Assembly: GCA_030704615.1 (NCBI GenBank)
Contig: CM060731.1
Coordinates: forward strand, 78,534,756-78,598,755
Direction of reading: 5' to 3'
Source: Takakia lepidozioides
Taxonomy: Eukaryota > Streptophyta > Takakiopsida > Takakiales > Takakiaceae
Length of the DNA: 64,000 bases
The notes under the pieces were generated by a model. That model had not been told where the DNA came from. It saw nothing but the letters and a program-made list of their open reading frames with translations, and made no database searches. A program made the position numbers and the translations under genes. The number at the start of each line of letters is the position of its first letter. The first letter of the stretch is position 1. Shown in pieces: positions 23,729 to 34,369 of this stretch.

Positions 23729-26076
23729 TGCAAATGACAACATGTCACTTGTAAATATTGTGTGCTTTTTCTTCATGGAGTTATTGTCTCCTCCACTAGA
23801 CTACACAAAGCAATGTCCCTAAATCCCAAAAATAATGTTTCTTTGCACATAGAAGTACTAAAACCCAAAAGTAAATGAATGGGCGGGGTCTACCTATATC
23901 ACATGGCTAGAAATGACATACAGTTCAATTTAAAAAGTCTTCTTCAATTAATGTTACCTTATGGCCCTGTTTAGGTTAATTTTTTCCTCTATCTTTTAAA
24001 TTTGAGTAACTCGACCTTTGTCCCGTTTGGATGGAGTTGCATCTGATTGATGCATCTGGAGTTCTTGTGTTGTCCGGCCATATCACAAAACTCTAGCTCT
24101 CTAGCACTTATGGATAGAGTTGGACAGACAAACTCTAGCTCTCTAAAAGGACACAATACCTATATGGGGAAGAGGCTCTTCTTGACGCTACCTTTGGTTG
24201 TCGTCGATATACATATATATGATTTTAATACATGATTATTACATTCAACGGTTAGTATATAGAATATAGAGTATACTATGTATCATTATACAAAATAAAG
24301 CCATAACTCTGCTTATTTTATTGTATATATATTATGCGGCTTGTATTTGTGTAATATAGAATCTCTCTTTAGATCTTAGATATCATAATTCCATATTAAT
24401 GCAATATGACCATGCTTCCTACTACTTTAAGTTCATCGTTGATATATAGGTTCATCGCTGGTTTCTTGGTTTTTATGTTCTGATTATTATTTGTACTTTC
24501 AGTTCTCCATCAATGAAATATTGAGAATCAGTCAAAAATTATTGACTTGATGAATATGGATTGAAAATATAGTAACACAAATTAATACAACATCTTGTTA
24601 GTTTGGGTGGTATAGGGACCATAAATAAAAACTGCGTGTCAACAGAATACCATGTTTGATCTATCACTGCAAGAATATCATTCGTCCATTACTTCTCTTG
24701 AGATATGGAAGGTCGCAATGATGCAAGAGATCATATGAGCCACTAAGATGAGACATGTATAATGGATATGAGCAGTTGTATATAAGAGGAAGAAGTAGAC
24801 TAGGATCTATACTCTATAGAATTAAAAACGGTGGAAGATAGAGAAGAAAAAAAATGAAGACAAACATGTAAGTTACACATCATGTACACCAATGTTGTTC
24901 TGAAGCAATAAAGTTGATTGCATAATCCCCCATCAATTGATGCACTAGCCATAGTAGTTTTGTTACAATAATATTTGTTGCAGGATTCATATTTACACAT
25001 AAACTGGGCAGTAACAAAAGATTATAATGAGAACCAACATTCAATGTATGGGAACGGTTGAAAAGATAATAAGAAGTAAGTTTGCAAGAGGAGAGGAGGT
25101 GACACTTGAATGAAAGGTATAGAAGTTTAGCGATCCTTAATTTTTGACATTGATTTCTAGTCTTCTCTTTGAGTAAACAAAAGCCAATAAATAATATAAC
25201 AAAATTGTTCTAATGCCTCTTGAAAACATATTAATTATAGCCTAAATGTGTGTTTATTTCAGCTTGAGCAAAGTACATGAAAAAAGAGAAGAAAAAAACA
25301 AGGAATAAATAATCCTCATTCTCATATCCCATTGTGTCGAAACATTATATCGCCAAAATGTTGCTTACAACTATGAATCATATATCCACTGGTAAACTCT
25401 GTGAATTCAAGAATTTGCACTTGGTCCACACTACGACTTCAACATGCTGAATTTTCTAGAATACCGGCCGATGAAAATATGCTAAGATCTAAGATAAATG
25501 TATATGGAATATGATACCAATGTAAGAGTATCAACTTATAAGAGTTCGTTATCCCTCACCTCTATCAAACGTACATCCCAATTTAAACATGATATTTTTG
25601 TAAGAGTATCGACACAAAATCCTTTTATATAGTAATCTGATTTAATATCATGATCCGTTCGTGGGCTTACATTGGACTTAAAAATGACTGTGGCTCTTCT
25701 ACAACTCTTTCCAAATTTGTAAGAAATTATTATCAAACGCCACAACCATTTTCTACTTGTGGATTGCGAATGCTCCCAAACGCTAGAAATTAATATTGGC
25801 CAAAGCGCTTTTCTACTTCCAGTTCATAATCTTGTATTTAAGACCCCAGGTCCCCATGACTAATCATGTTTTCAATCACTCCCACTTCACATTCCCAACC
25901 CCGCCCCCCTTCATATTTATGTAGACTACCGAATGTATACGTTTCAGAAATTCAATGCTTCAATACATCAAACAAGTCAAAGATACTCAACTAGCTTTTT
26001 AAAAAAACAAAAAAATACTTGTCCATTTTGTGGTATTATATGTCAAAAATACTGATAGTCTGGTGAAAATATATGG

Positions 26077-27182
26077 TTGAAAATATAGTAACATCCATCA
26101 AATGTTCATATAATTAAGCCGATTACCACACATTCATTAACATATGTATATATATATATATGGCTTTGAAGACATCATACTTCAATGATTAACTATAATT
26201 TTAATGCAACATCACCATGTCTGGTGGTAAGACACTCGAGTAGAAGAGAAGAGAGAAGAAGAAGACTCCGGTCGAAGCCGACGTAATTAAGAGCCACTTT
26301 GTTTTGCAGCTATTGCCCCTTACAGAGGTGGGCCCTATGTAAAAATTGAGGCCCATGGGATACCCTGGGGCAGATTGGGAGAACGGTAGTAGTGGTGAAG
26401 GGTGCCGCTTGGCACTCGTGGGCCCATGGGTACCAGTGGTACCCAGAGGCGTATGAGGTGCCTAGGAAGCGGGAGGGAGACTGGATTCGAGTTTGTCGTT
26501 TGTTGGTGATGATTGCAATGAGGGATCGGAGCGCGCGGTGAGGTGTATTGCTTTGAAACAATTGTGAATAGATGTGATAGGGATTTAAAAATTATTTTGA
26601 AGGGTAGAGATGCTGGCATTATGGATGCCTCATCTGGTGCCAGTAGTTACGACAGTGAGTGGGCCGGTGCCCCACCCTCGTCGGCGGATGCCAACGATTA
26701 ATGGTGCGTACTTTTTACGTTTTTCTAGAATAGAGGCGCTAGGGAAGCAGTCGTGGCAGTATATGAATTTTATAAAATGTATGGTGATGCCTGATGATGG
26801 TGAATGAGGGGGGGGGAGTTAAGGGGGAGGCCCTAGACTATGAGGATGTCCGGGCATAGTTTAGCGGGGCATGTGCAGGACCCGCAAGGTTGACAGATAC
26901 GTGGAAGGAGCCAAGTACATACTATATGGTCTGGAGGCCGACCCTGGTAGGTGCCGGCGTTGATGAGTGTAAACCATCTGGTTGCACTACATTGTAAGAG
27001 AAGTTTGTGGATGTGCCATACGGCGTGATTATGACGAGCGATTCGCAACCCTGTGGATGACAGGGTGTGGACATTCGCTGAGAATACGAGGCCAAGTATC
27101 ACGTTTGGCATGAAGGTGTGAGCAGAGTGGGCAGTGTGGGGATGGGAATAGGGTTGGCCAGAAGGTGTGTTTGCGTTGATGG
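26077..27182. other. central segment of the inverted repeat
   Basis: This segment is markedly more GC-rich than the arms. Open frames on both strands (26310-26619 minus, 26610-26807 plus, 26833-27111 minus) have no recognisable domain. It could be the remains of a gene carried by the element. Confidence 0.4.
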
Positions 27183-29340
27183 CCCATATATTTTCACCAG
27201 ACTATCAGTATTTTTGACATATAATACCACAAAATGGACAAGTGTTTTTTTTTTGTTTTTTTTAAAAGCTAATTGAGTATCTTTGACTTGTTTGATGTAT
27301 TGAAGCATTGAATTTCTGAAACGTATACATTCGGCAGTCTACATAAATATGAAGGGAGGCGGGGTTGGGAATGTGAAGTGGGAGTGATTGAAAACATGAT
27401 TAGTCATGGGGACCTGGGGTCTTAAATACAAGATTATGAACTGGAAGTAGAAAAGCGCTTTGGCCAATATTAATTTCTAGCGTTTGGGAGCATTCGCAAT
27501 CCACAAGTAGAAAATGGTTGTGGCGTTTGATAATAATTTCTTACAAATTTGGAAAGAGTTGTAGAAGAGCCACAGTCATTTTTAAGTCCAATGTAAGCCC
27601 ACGAACGGATCATGATATTAAATCAGATTACTATATAAAAGGGTTTTGTGTCGATACTCTTACAAAAATATCATGTTTAAATTGGGATGTACGTTTGATA
27701 GAGGTGAGGGATAACGAACTCTTATAAGTTGATACTCTTACATTGGTATCATATTCCATATACATTTATCTTAGATCTTAGCATATTTTCATCGGCCGGT
27801 ATCCTAGAAAATTCAGCATGTTGAAGTCGTAGTGTGGACCAAGTGCAAATTCTTGAATTCACAGAGTTTACCAGTGGATATATGATTCATAGTTGTAAGC
27901 AACATTTTGGCGATATAATGTTTTGACACAATGGGATATGAGAATGAGGATTATTTATTCCTTGTTTTTTTCTTCTCTTTTTTCATGTACTTTGCTCAAG
28001 CTGAAATAAACACACATTTAGGCTCTAATTAATATGTTTTCAAGAGGCATTAGAACAATTTTGTTATATTATTTATTGGCTTTTGTTTACTCAAAGAGAA
28101 GACTAGAAATCAATGTCAAAAATTAAGGATCGCTAAACTCCTATTATGCCTTTCATTCAAGTGTCACCTCCTCTCCTCTTGCAAATTTACTTCTTATTAT
28201 CTTTTCAACCGTTCCCATACATTGAATGTTGGTTCTCATTATAATCTTTTGTTACTGCCCAGTTTATGTGTAAATATGAATCCTGCAACAAATATTATTG
28301 TAACAAAACTACTATGGCTAGTGCATCAATTGATGGGGGATTATGCAATCAACTTTATTGCTTCAGAACAACATTGGTGTACATGATGTGTAACTTACAT
28401 GTTTGTCTTCATTTTTCTTCTCTATCTTCCACCGTTTTTAATTCTATAGAGTATAGATCCTAGTCTACTTCTTCATCTTATATACAACTGCTCATATCCA
28501 TTATACATGTCTCATCTTAGTGGCTCATAGGATCTCTTGCATCATTGCGACCTTCCATATCTCAAGAGAAGTAATGGACGAATGATATTCTTGCAGTGAT
28601 AGATCAAACATGGTATTCTGTTGACACGCAGTTTTTATTTATGGTCCCTATACCACCCAAACTAACAAGATGTTGTATTAATTTGTGTTACTATATTTTC
28701 AATCCATATTCATCAAGTCAACCCTAAACTAGAACACTATAGATTATACATCCACATATTAGATCTAGTTGTTCTTTAAATATCATCAAATTATTACGGT
28801 ATAGTCCAACACTCTTAAAGACAAGGTCTCATCATATTTGAATTATGCAAATGACCCTAAATTCTCTACGTATATATATATATTTATTTATTTATCAGAA
28901 ATTAGGTTGTGCCAATCTGAACTAAGTTGTGCCAACAACCTGGCGGCGCCTCCCTTAGTGGTGCCACCAACCTTGTTGGCGCCCCCTGCCTTAGTGGCGC
29001 CACCTACGTTGTTGACGCCCATGTTGTCAACAAGTGGTGTGAACAACTAAGTTGATTTGTCGAGGGCCGTGGTCATACGGTATTCCTTCGTGTACCAAAT
29101 GCCCGACAAATCAAAGATGAAAGCATCTAAGCATGAATTTGAAGGATCTAAGAATTTATTAGAGAATATTTGTTGAACAAGCGGGATGAAGACATGGGCA
29201 TTTGGTATTCCAACGCATACCGTTTGCCCACAAAATCAACCCTGGACAAATCATCTACAACCACTAGTGGTTGATTTGTCGAGGGTTGTAGATGATAGTG
29301 AAATTGTCGAGCATTTGATATTCCGTAGGGCTTACCATGG
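27183..29340 (-). repeat. right arm of the long inverted repeat
   Basis: Reverse complement of the left arm with scattered substitutions and small indels. It lacks the 2.1 kb tandem array: the sequence runs from the TTCTAGTTTA block straight into the TTGACTTGATGAATATGG block at about 28715-28740. Confidence 0.8.
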
Positions 29341-30654
29341 TGGAACCAATTAGTTCGGGCTTTCCAGATATCCTCTAGAAAGCCCTTCACACAAGCATCA
29401 ATCTGCCGTGGGTGAGGTGCCCACCAAGGTCTGTAGGCTCAGCCTAGAGATTTTCAAAGTTGGTGACCAGAGTTGCAGGAACGATGTTCTTGATGTATCA
29501 GAAAATGGATATTGACTTCAAGCTGCCTACACATCAAGAATCTCCTTTTCTTCTCTGCATCTGCATCTGTTCATTCCATTTGTCTCATAGCAAACGAGAT
29601 ACATTAACACCGACGTTCACAAGTCTACCAGAACACCCACTTGTAATATATATCAATTCAGTTTATATATATTAACCAGTGTTGGTCTGGTATCTGGGTT
29701 TCGCCGGGTATCAAACCGGGTCTCTCCTAACCTAACCTACTGTACTCTGTTCCTGTAAACATTTGTAGTACCCTACCAGAAGGTTCTCGAGTTACCTAGC
29801 GGCCCCACAAACCCTAACAGACGGCGGTTAGGTTCGGATCAGAGCTCGACTCGTCGCTGCAGGTCTGTTCGGGTATCATGTTAATATGCACTGGGTACTT
29901 TGTAACGTAGAGTAGAGATTTAGGGCTCGGGGCATATACTGGCTGTTTTGATTATAACATCTTCATTTGCGAGACACTATGGATGATTAAGTGTATAATT
30001 GTATAGGGGTTGGTATCATATGAGATGAGCAGGTTTCCCTTGTGGTTTTCTTGAATATTCAAATGGCCATTTGAATAGTTCAACTGGCCATTCCAATATT
30101 GAATACTAGTACCATTTTTATTTTATTATTTTTTAATATCATATCCGACCTCATATTTCTAAGTTATTGAGATTTAGATACCATTGCTCATATCCAGATG
30201 ATTTTTTTTTTAAAACCACACTATGCATACCAGATTCATACTTGAAAAAATCAGGGGCTGCATTATTGGAAAACCTACCTGCCTTAAGAAAAATCAGCAT
30301 TGCATACCAGGACCCTTATGGTATTTCCAATTCAAGATACTAGACCAACACTGGTATTAACCTTTAATTTTATTATTATTTTATTTGTGCAATTTATTTA
30401 ATCAATATATGAAGGAAGCCAGTTTGTTTTGTTTTGTTTTGTTTTGTAGCATTGATATGTCCCCAACCGCGGGGCCCAACGGTTGGGGGCGCGCTGGTGC
30501 TTGGTACCGTTGGAAAGCCCTTGACGAGGAGGGGTGCACGGGCTTGGTTTCACGATTTGTGGACCCGGGGTGTGGGAGATGTGGAATTCCAAGTACTTTT
30601 GGTCTCTAGAAATTCACAAAAAATAGCAAAAATGGCAAAGTGGGCATTCCTAGA

Positions 30655-30720
30655 CAATGGTTAGAGCCTCGACGGGAGAGATATCAAGGGAAAGGTCTCC
30701 AGTTCAAATCAGGTCGTCGG
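30655..30720 (+). ncRNA. tRNA-derived fragment (SINE-like)
   Basis: AATGGTTAGAGC near 30657 resembles an A box and AGTTCAAATC near 30702 a B box, at roughly tRNA spacing. The acceptor stem is not convincing, so a decayed SINE head is more likely than a tRNA gene. Confidence 0.3.
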
Positions 30721-30744
30721 TTCTATAAAAAAAAATGATTGGAC

Positions 30745-30995
30745 TTAGATGACATAGATGACATTGGACACTTGGGCCAACGGCACAGGCTACCCTAGAG
30801 GTTGTACTTGGGCCTTGACATAGGAGACGCATTGGGTTACATATGAGATCTTGCACTTGGGCTTAGATGACACTGGACACTTGGGTCAACGGCACAGGCT
30901 ACCCTAGAGGTTGCACTTGGGGTTCGACATAGGAGACGCACTTGGATAAGAGACTGCACTTGGGCCAACGGCACAGGCTACCCTAGTTAGTTAAT
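30745..30995. repeat. tandem repeat with CACTTGGGCCAACGGCACAG core
   Basis: Three copies of a CACTTGGGYCAACGGCACAG block followed by GCTACCCTAG (about 30769, 30880, 30957), with related ACATAGGAGACGCA segments between them. Confidence 0.7.
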
Positions 30996-31348
30996 AATTT
31001 ACAGAAATTGTATCACCGCTCGGATGAATTTTAAAAATTGCCGCATCACTTCAGTGTCCCACAGCACAGCCTAGTCACAATAATCCTTCAACCAAGCAAT
31101 ATTTGCCTCAAGTATTTATCATTGTGGTTTATGATGATTCTCAGTGTTACCCCTTCACTGCCCCTTTTATTTAGCATGTAACCCCAAAACTAAGCTATCC
31201 AAGCATTATTGCGAACTTGCATGTCTCTGGCCACTACGATATTCATGGGATCCGATTAATACACACTCACACCACACAATTTACACTTCACCATATCATC
31301 TTGGGTCAACCATTTAGTTCATTTCAGCCCACTATAGGCCTTATATAT

Positions 31349-32131
31349 GTTGTCGTGCGCATACATATCGCTACACAACTACATCGCTGTCCAAAACCAC
31401 ACATCACATGTGTATACCAAACACTAGTCTATAACTAATCCACCACTAGTGCACCGCTAGTCCTGCCACTAGTGCAACCACTAGTCCAACACTAGTGCAG
31501 CCACTAGTCCAACACTAGGCTGCCACTAGCCACCACTAGTGCAGCTACTAGTCCACCACTAGGCTGCCACTAGCCCATCACAATGATAAAGAATGAGATT
31601 GATACAAACACACAAGCTCTCTCAAACTCACATACTTGCACATGAAAACATCACTCATATATTAAGTCCAGCCAAGTGCACCCACGCCATGGGGGATCCA
31701 CACTACGGCGCCATAGCTAGACGCGGTGAGGCTCAACTCGAGAAAGATGAGCCCACCGCGATCTGCCGTGAAGATAACAACGTCAGGTGCCCAAACATGT
31801 ATTGGCCCCTGGATTGACACTTGGATCAATCCCAAATGTCAATATATGAAAGCTAGCTATTTCCTAGCTAACTTCACACTAGTGGTAAAATATCTTGACA
31901 GCTATCGTGCGCATACATATCGGTACACAACTACATCGCTGTCCAAAACCACACAACACATGTGCACACCAAACAATAGTCTATAACTAGTCCACCACTA
32001 GTGCACCGCTAGTCTTGCCACTAGTGCAACCACTAGTCCACCACTAGTGCACCGCTAGTCTTGCCACTAGTGCAACCACTAGTCCACCACTAGTGCAGCC
32101 ACTAGTCCATCACTAGGCTGCCACTAGCCCA
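31349..32131. repeat. duplicated CCACTAGTGC minisatellite blocks flanking an LTR fragment
   Basis: Block 31349-31582 and block 31901-32131 are close direct copies. Both start TCGTGCGCATACATATCG and run into CCACTAGTGCAACCACTAGT-type tandem units. Between them, 31583-31900 matches the terminal 318 bp of the gypsy B 5' LTR (43015-43332). Confidence 0.8.
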
Positions 32132-32387
32132 TCATAGCTGGCGCTTAGGTCCCTCTAAGTCCAGGTAGCCACAAGATGTGATAGTGGCCATAGCCTCACT
32201 AAGTCCTCCACCACTGTCCGTACTACACTCAAACTCAATAGATCAATAGGCCGGGTACAAGAGACTTTGCCCCATCGTTAGTCGCTGTCTTGCAACGTGT
32301 GAACTTGAGCCTGAGATCTTGGGTATTGACTCCTATGAGCTTGGCCTCCCATGTCTTGTGAGCTGCCACTAATCATATCCACTGCCA

Positions 32388-32768
32388 CTATCCCAAGCAA
32401 TGTGGACATAACCAATCTCCAACAGAAACCATCTCAAGAGGTGGTGTCAAGCATCCCATGTGCCAACCTCTTGAGCATCGATCACACACCAGCATAGTGG
32501 CGGCGCCACGAGCATGCCCACATAGCATGCAACGCAATCCTGCAGGTACCACTACAAGGTTGGGATCTATCCTCCCATCCACATGTGGAAGGTGACATGG
32601 CGCACAATTACGCACATGGTTCTTCCATACCATGCCATCTCGACCCTCCAGAATTAACAGTCCTGAAGGCAACACCTCCCTGACCCTTAGAATCACACGT
32701 CCTGCTGTGACATCCAAGGTCGTAGGCGCTGTCTGCTGCAGATACACATTACTGCAGCCTACCTGCAA
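32388..32768 (-). CDS. gypsy B integrase C-terminus with PHD finger
   Basis: 126-codon frame. The first half (VYLQQTAPTT, then VREVLPSGLLILEGRDG and HVRNCAPCHLP) looks like the beta-rich C-terminal region that follows gypsy integrases. Residues about 77-125 form a complete C4HC3 PHD finger: CMLC, then CDRC, then WHMGC, then CPHC, including the Trp two residues before the first zinc-ligand His region. PHD fingers read the N-terminal tail of histone H3. Placed at the integrase end, where chromoviruses carry a chromodomain, it may guide integration or act on element chromatin (inference). The frame differs from the integrase frame above, and about 60 usual residues seem to be deleted at the junction. 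Confidence 0.8.
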   Translation of the reverse strand: MQVGCSNVYLQQTAPTTLDVTAGRVILRVREVLPSGLLILEGRDGMVWKNHVRNCAPCHLPHVDGRIDPNLVVVPAGLRCMLCGHARGAATMLVCDRCSRGWHMGCLTPPLEMVSVGDWLCPHCLG

Positions 32769-33553
32769 ATAGACGCAGGCAAATCTGGCTCTCGGCCAAA
32801 GAGAAGGAAATATGGTGAGAAGGAGGCAAGTGATGCTTGCTTGCTAAACCTGTAGCCCATGGCTAGCCAAGGTACTTGAAGATCCCAATCTCCTAGGTGT
32901 CCCTTTTGCAAGCCATACTTGCGCAAACCCCTCTTTACCGTCTGCACCACTCTCTCTGCCAAGCCATCGACCTCAGGATGATCCCGAGAAGTGCTACGGT
33001 GGTCTATCAAGGCTTTATCACACAAAGCCTGAAACTCCCCCAAGAACTCTCTCCCTTGGTCCGTGAGTACCTCAGCTGGAGCACCGAATCGGCTAAGCAC
33101 ACGATCCAGGAATGCATACGCAGCCCCCTCACTAGCCTTGTCAGGCAATGGAACCAACTCAATCCACTTGGAGAAGTGCTCCACCATCACCAACACATAT
33201 CTGTGGTGGCGCATCGTCAGTGGCAACGGCCCTGCGAAGTCAAGACTCCACCTGTAGCCCAATCCTATGATGGGTAATGGATGCAACTGTGGTGTAGGGG
33301 CGTTGAATGAAGCACGCACCCTGTCACACACCATGCACCTAACCACGAACTGTTGCATCTTTGTGTGCATACCACGCCACCAATACTGCCCATGCAGTAA
33401 ACTATGAGTGCGTCGCACTCCAAAATGCCCCAACTCCTCATGGGCATGCCGCACTAACTGTGCACACTGTGTTGGGTGAGGCACGATCCTCACCCGACCA
33501 TCCTCCCACACTCGAAATAGGTGTATCCCCTCCCACTGAATCTCTTGGCTCAT
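32759..33553 (-). CDS. gypsy B integrase
   Basis: 264 codons. The zinc-binding H2C2 region is HAHEELGHFG followed by CMVC (about residues 32-75). The catalytic core has the first Asp in WSLDFAGPLP, the second in VLTDQGREF and the Glu in HPEVDGLAERVVQ, so all DDE residues are present. It ends at a TAG just after FLLFGREPDLPASI, where other gypsy integrases continue. It would insert the element cDNA in the nucleus. The catalytic part looks intact although the element is not. Confidence 0.88.
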   Translation of the reverse strand: MSQEIQWEGIHLFRVWEDGRVRIVPHPTQCAQLVRHAHEELGHFGVRRTHSLLHGQYWWRGMHTKMQQFVVRCMVCDRVRASFNAPTPQLHPLPIIGLGYRWSLDFAGPLPLTMRHHRYVLVMVEHFSKWIELVPLPDKASEGAAYAFLDRVLSRFGAPAEVLTDQGREFLGEFQALCDKALIDHRSTSRDHPEVDGLAERVVQTVKRGLRKYGLQKGHLGDWDLQVPWLAMGYRFSKQASLASFSPYFLLFGREPDLPASICR

Positions 33554-33840
33554 TGCAGGATCTGATCCCTCTCCTTGGCAGTCACACTAGCTGTCGTGTC
33601 TCCAGTGCGGAGGTAGTCCAACACAACCGAATCCTCATGTATATCTCTGGCACCATCTGGCTCATCACTAGCCTCAGGGTCCTCAGACACTCTGTCTACA
33701 GTCATCCCTGTTGTAGGTCCAACCTGACCTCCCGATGCCAAGATACACAAAAAGGCAGATGCATGTCATCCCGACACCATCTCCTCGTCCGTCTCACCAT
33801 GCCACCGAGCTCCAGTGTCATCTACTGGCTTGTGCATGGA

Positions 33841-33920
33841 TTGCGACTCAATCCATCCGCATCCCTATTGACCAAACCCGGTCGATGCACAACCTGAACA
33901 TGTCTTTCATGCTCCTCCAC
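33841..33920 (-). pseudogene. gypsy B RNase H C-terminal remnant
   Basis: The short segment VQVVHRPGLVNRDADGLSR is the typical end of gypsy RNase H domains (hRPG...aDaLSR). The residues before it do not resemble RNase H or reverse transcriptase. The whole RT and most of RNase H therefore appear to be deleted between about 33920 and 34100. Confidence 0.7.
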
Positions 33921-34117
33921 CGTAGCACGAGAGGCAAAGCAATTCCTGTAAGCCTCAGGAACCGCCGTATACGTCGTCTCTCTCCTCTAGTGACAATGGA
34001 TCCAATGTCAGGCTCCCAATTGCCCTTCGTAACTACAACCTTAAGTCCAGCAGACTTAGAAGTAGAGGACGCGTCCCGTGGTTGCTATGCCGCAACCTCT
34101 TGAGCAGTACTCCCTGC

Positions 34118-34369
34118 CTACTCAGTCAATGACAAGGCCTCATCCTGCCCCATCATCTCATCCTTGAGGACCTCCTCAACCCGAGAAGAATCCCAAACCT
34201 CATCCATCACAGCCGCCTTGGCTGCCAACTCCCTCTGAACCTCGAGCACCTCCCACGTGTGCCATGGATGTCTACACCCCGTGGTCTTCACCGGCTCGCC
34301 CCCACTCACTACCTGTACCATCTCGGTAGGCAGAGAGACCGTCAAGGGAAGTGCACTCCTCACTCTACG
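34118..34369 (-). CDS. gypsy B linker after the methyltransferase
   Basis: Open continuation of the methyltransferase C-terminal frame, rich in Glu and Val, with no recognised motif. It probably linked methyltransferase and reverse transcriptase in the ancestral polyprotein. Confidence 0.35.
   Translation of the reverse strand, partial: RRVRSALPLTVSLPTEMVQVVSGGEPVKTTGCRHPWHTWEVLEVQRELAAKAAVMDEVWDSSRVEEVLKDEMMGQDEALSLTE

Larger units (their letters stand above)
21825..26076 (+). repeat. left arm of the long inverted repeat
   Basis: AT-rich arm. The segments 21830-22451 and 24541-26076 pair with the right arm. The interval 22452-24540 has no partner. No open frame looks like a gene; those present recur in both arms because the arms are copies. 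Confidence 0.8.
21825..29340. mobile_element. 7.5 kb long inverted repeat (foldback-like element)
   Basis: The left arm (about 21825-26076) and right arm (about 27183-29340) are near-identical reverse complements around a 1.1 kb centre (26077-27182). Shared landmarks: outer ends with GGAATACCAAATGCTCGACA against its complement near 29310; the CAACCACTAGTGGTTG palindrome at 21913-21928 and again near 29265; GGCGCC-rich block 22180-22250 against 28940-29010; and a matching 69-codon frame at 25536-25745 (-) and 27518-27727 (+). The left arm has about 2.1 kb (22452-24540) absent from the right arm. No transposase is recognisable. It could be a foldback transposon or a palindromic duplication; I cannot see target duplications. 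Confidence 0.8.
29341..31340. other. intergenic between inverted repeat and gypsy B
   Basis: No gene recognised. It contains T/A homopolymers, a TTTTG pentanucleotide run (about 30424-30446), a tRNA-like fragment at about 30655-30720 and a short tandem array at 30745-30995. The distal end of the gypsy B 3' LTR may lie here, but I could not place it. Confidence 0.4.

Noticed and set aside
25536-25745. 69-codon frame repeated at 27518-27727 with the same translation
   Set aside because: The identity is explained by the inverted-repeat arms being copies of each other; the sequence is AT-rich with no domain.
31400-32130. CRISPR-like array
   Set aside because: Direct minisatellite units without unique spacers, in a eukaryotic nuclear context.
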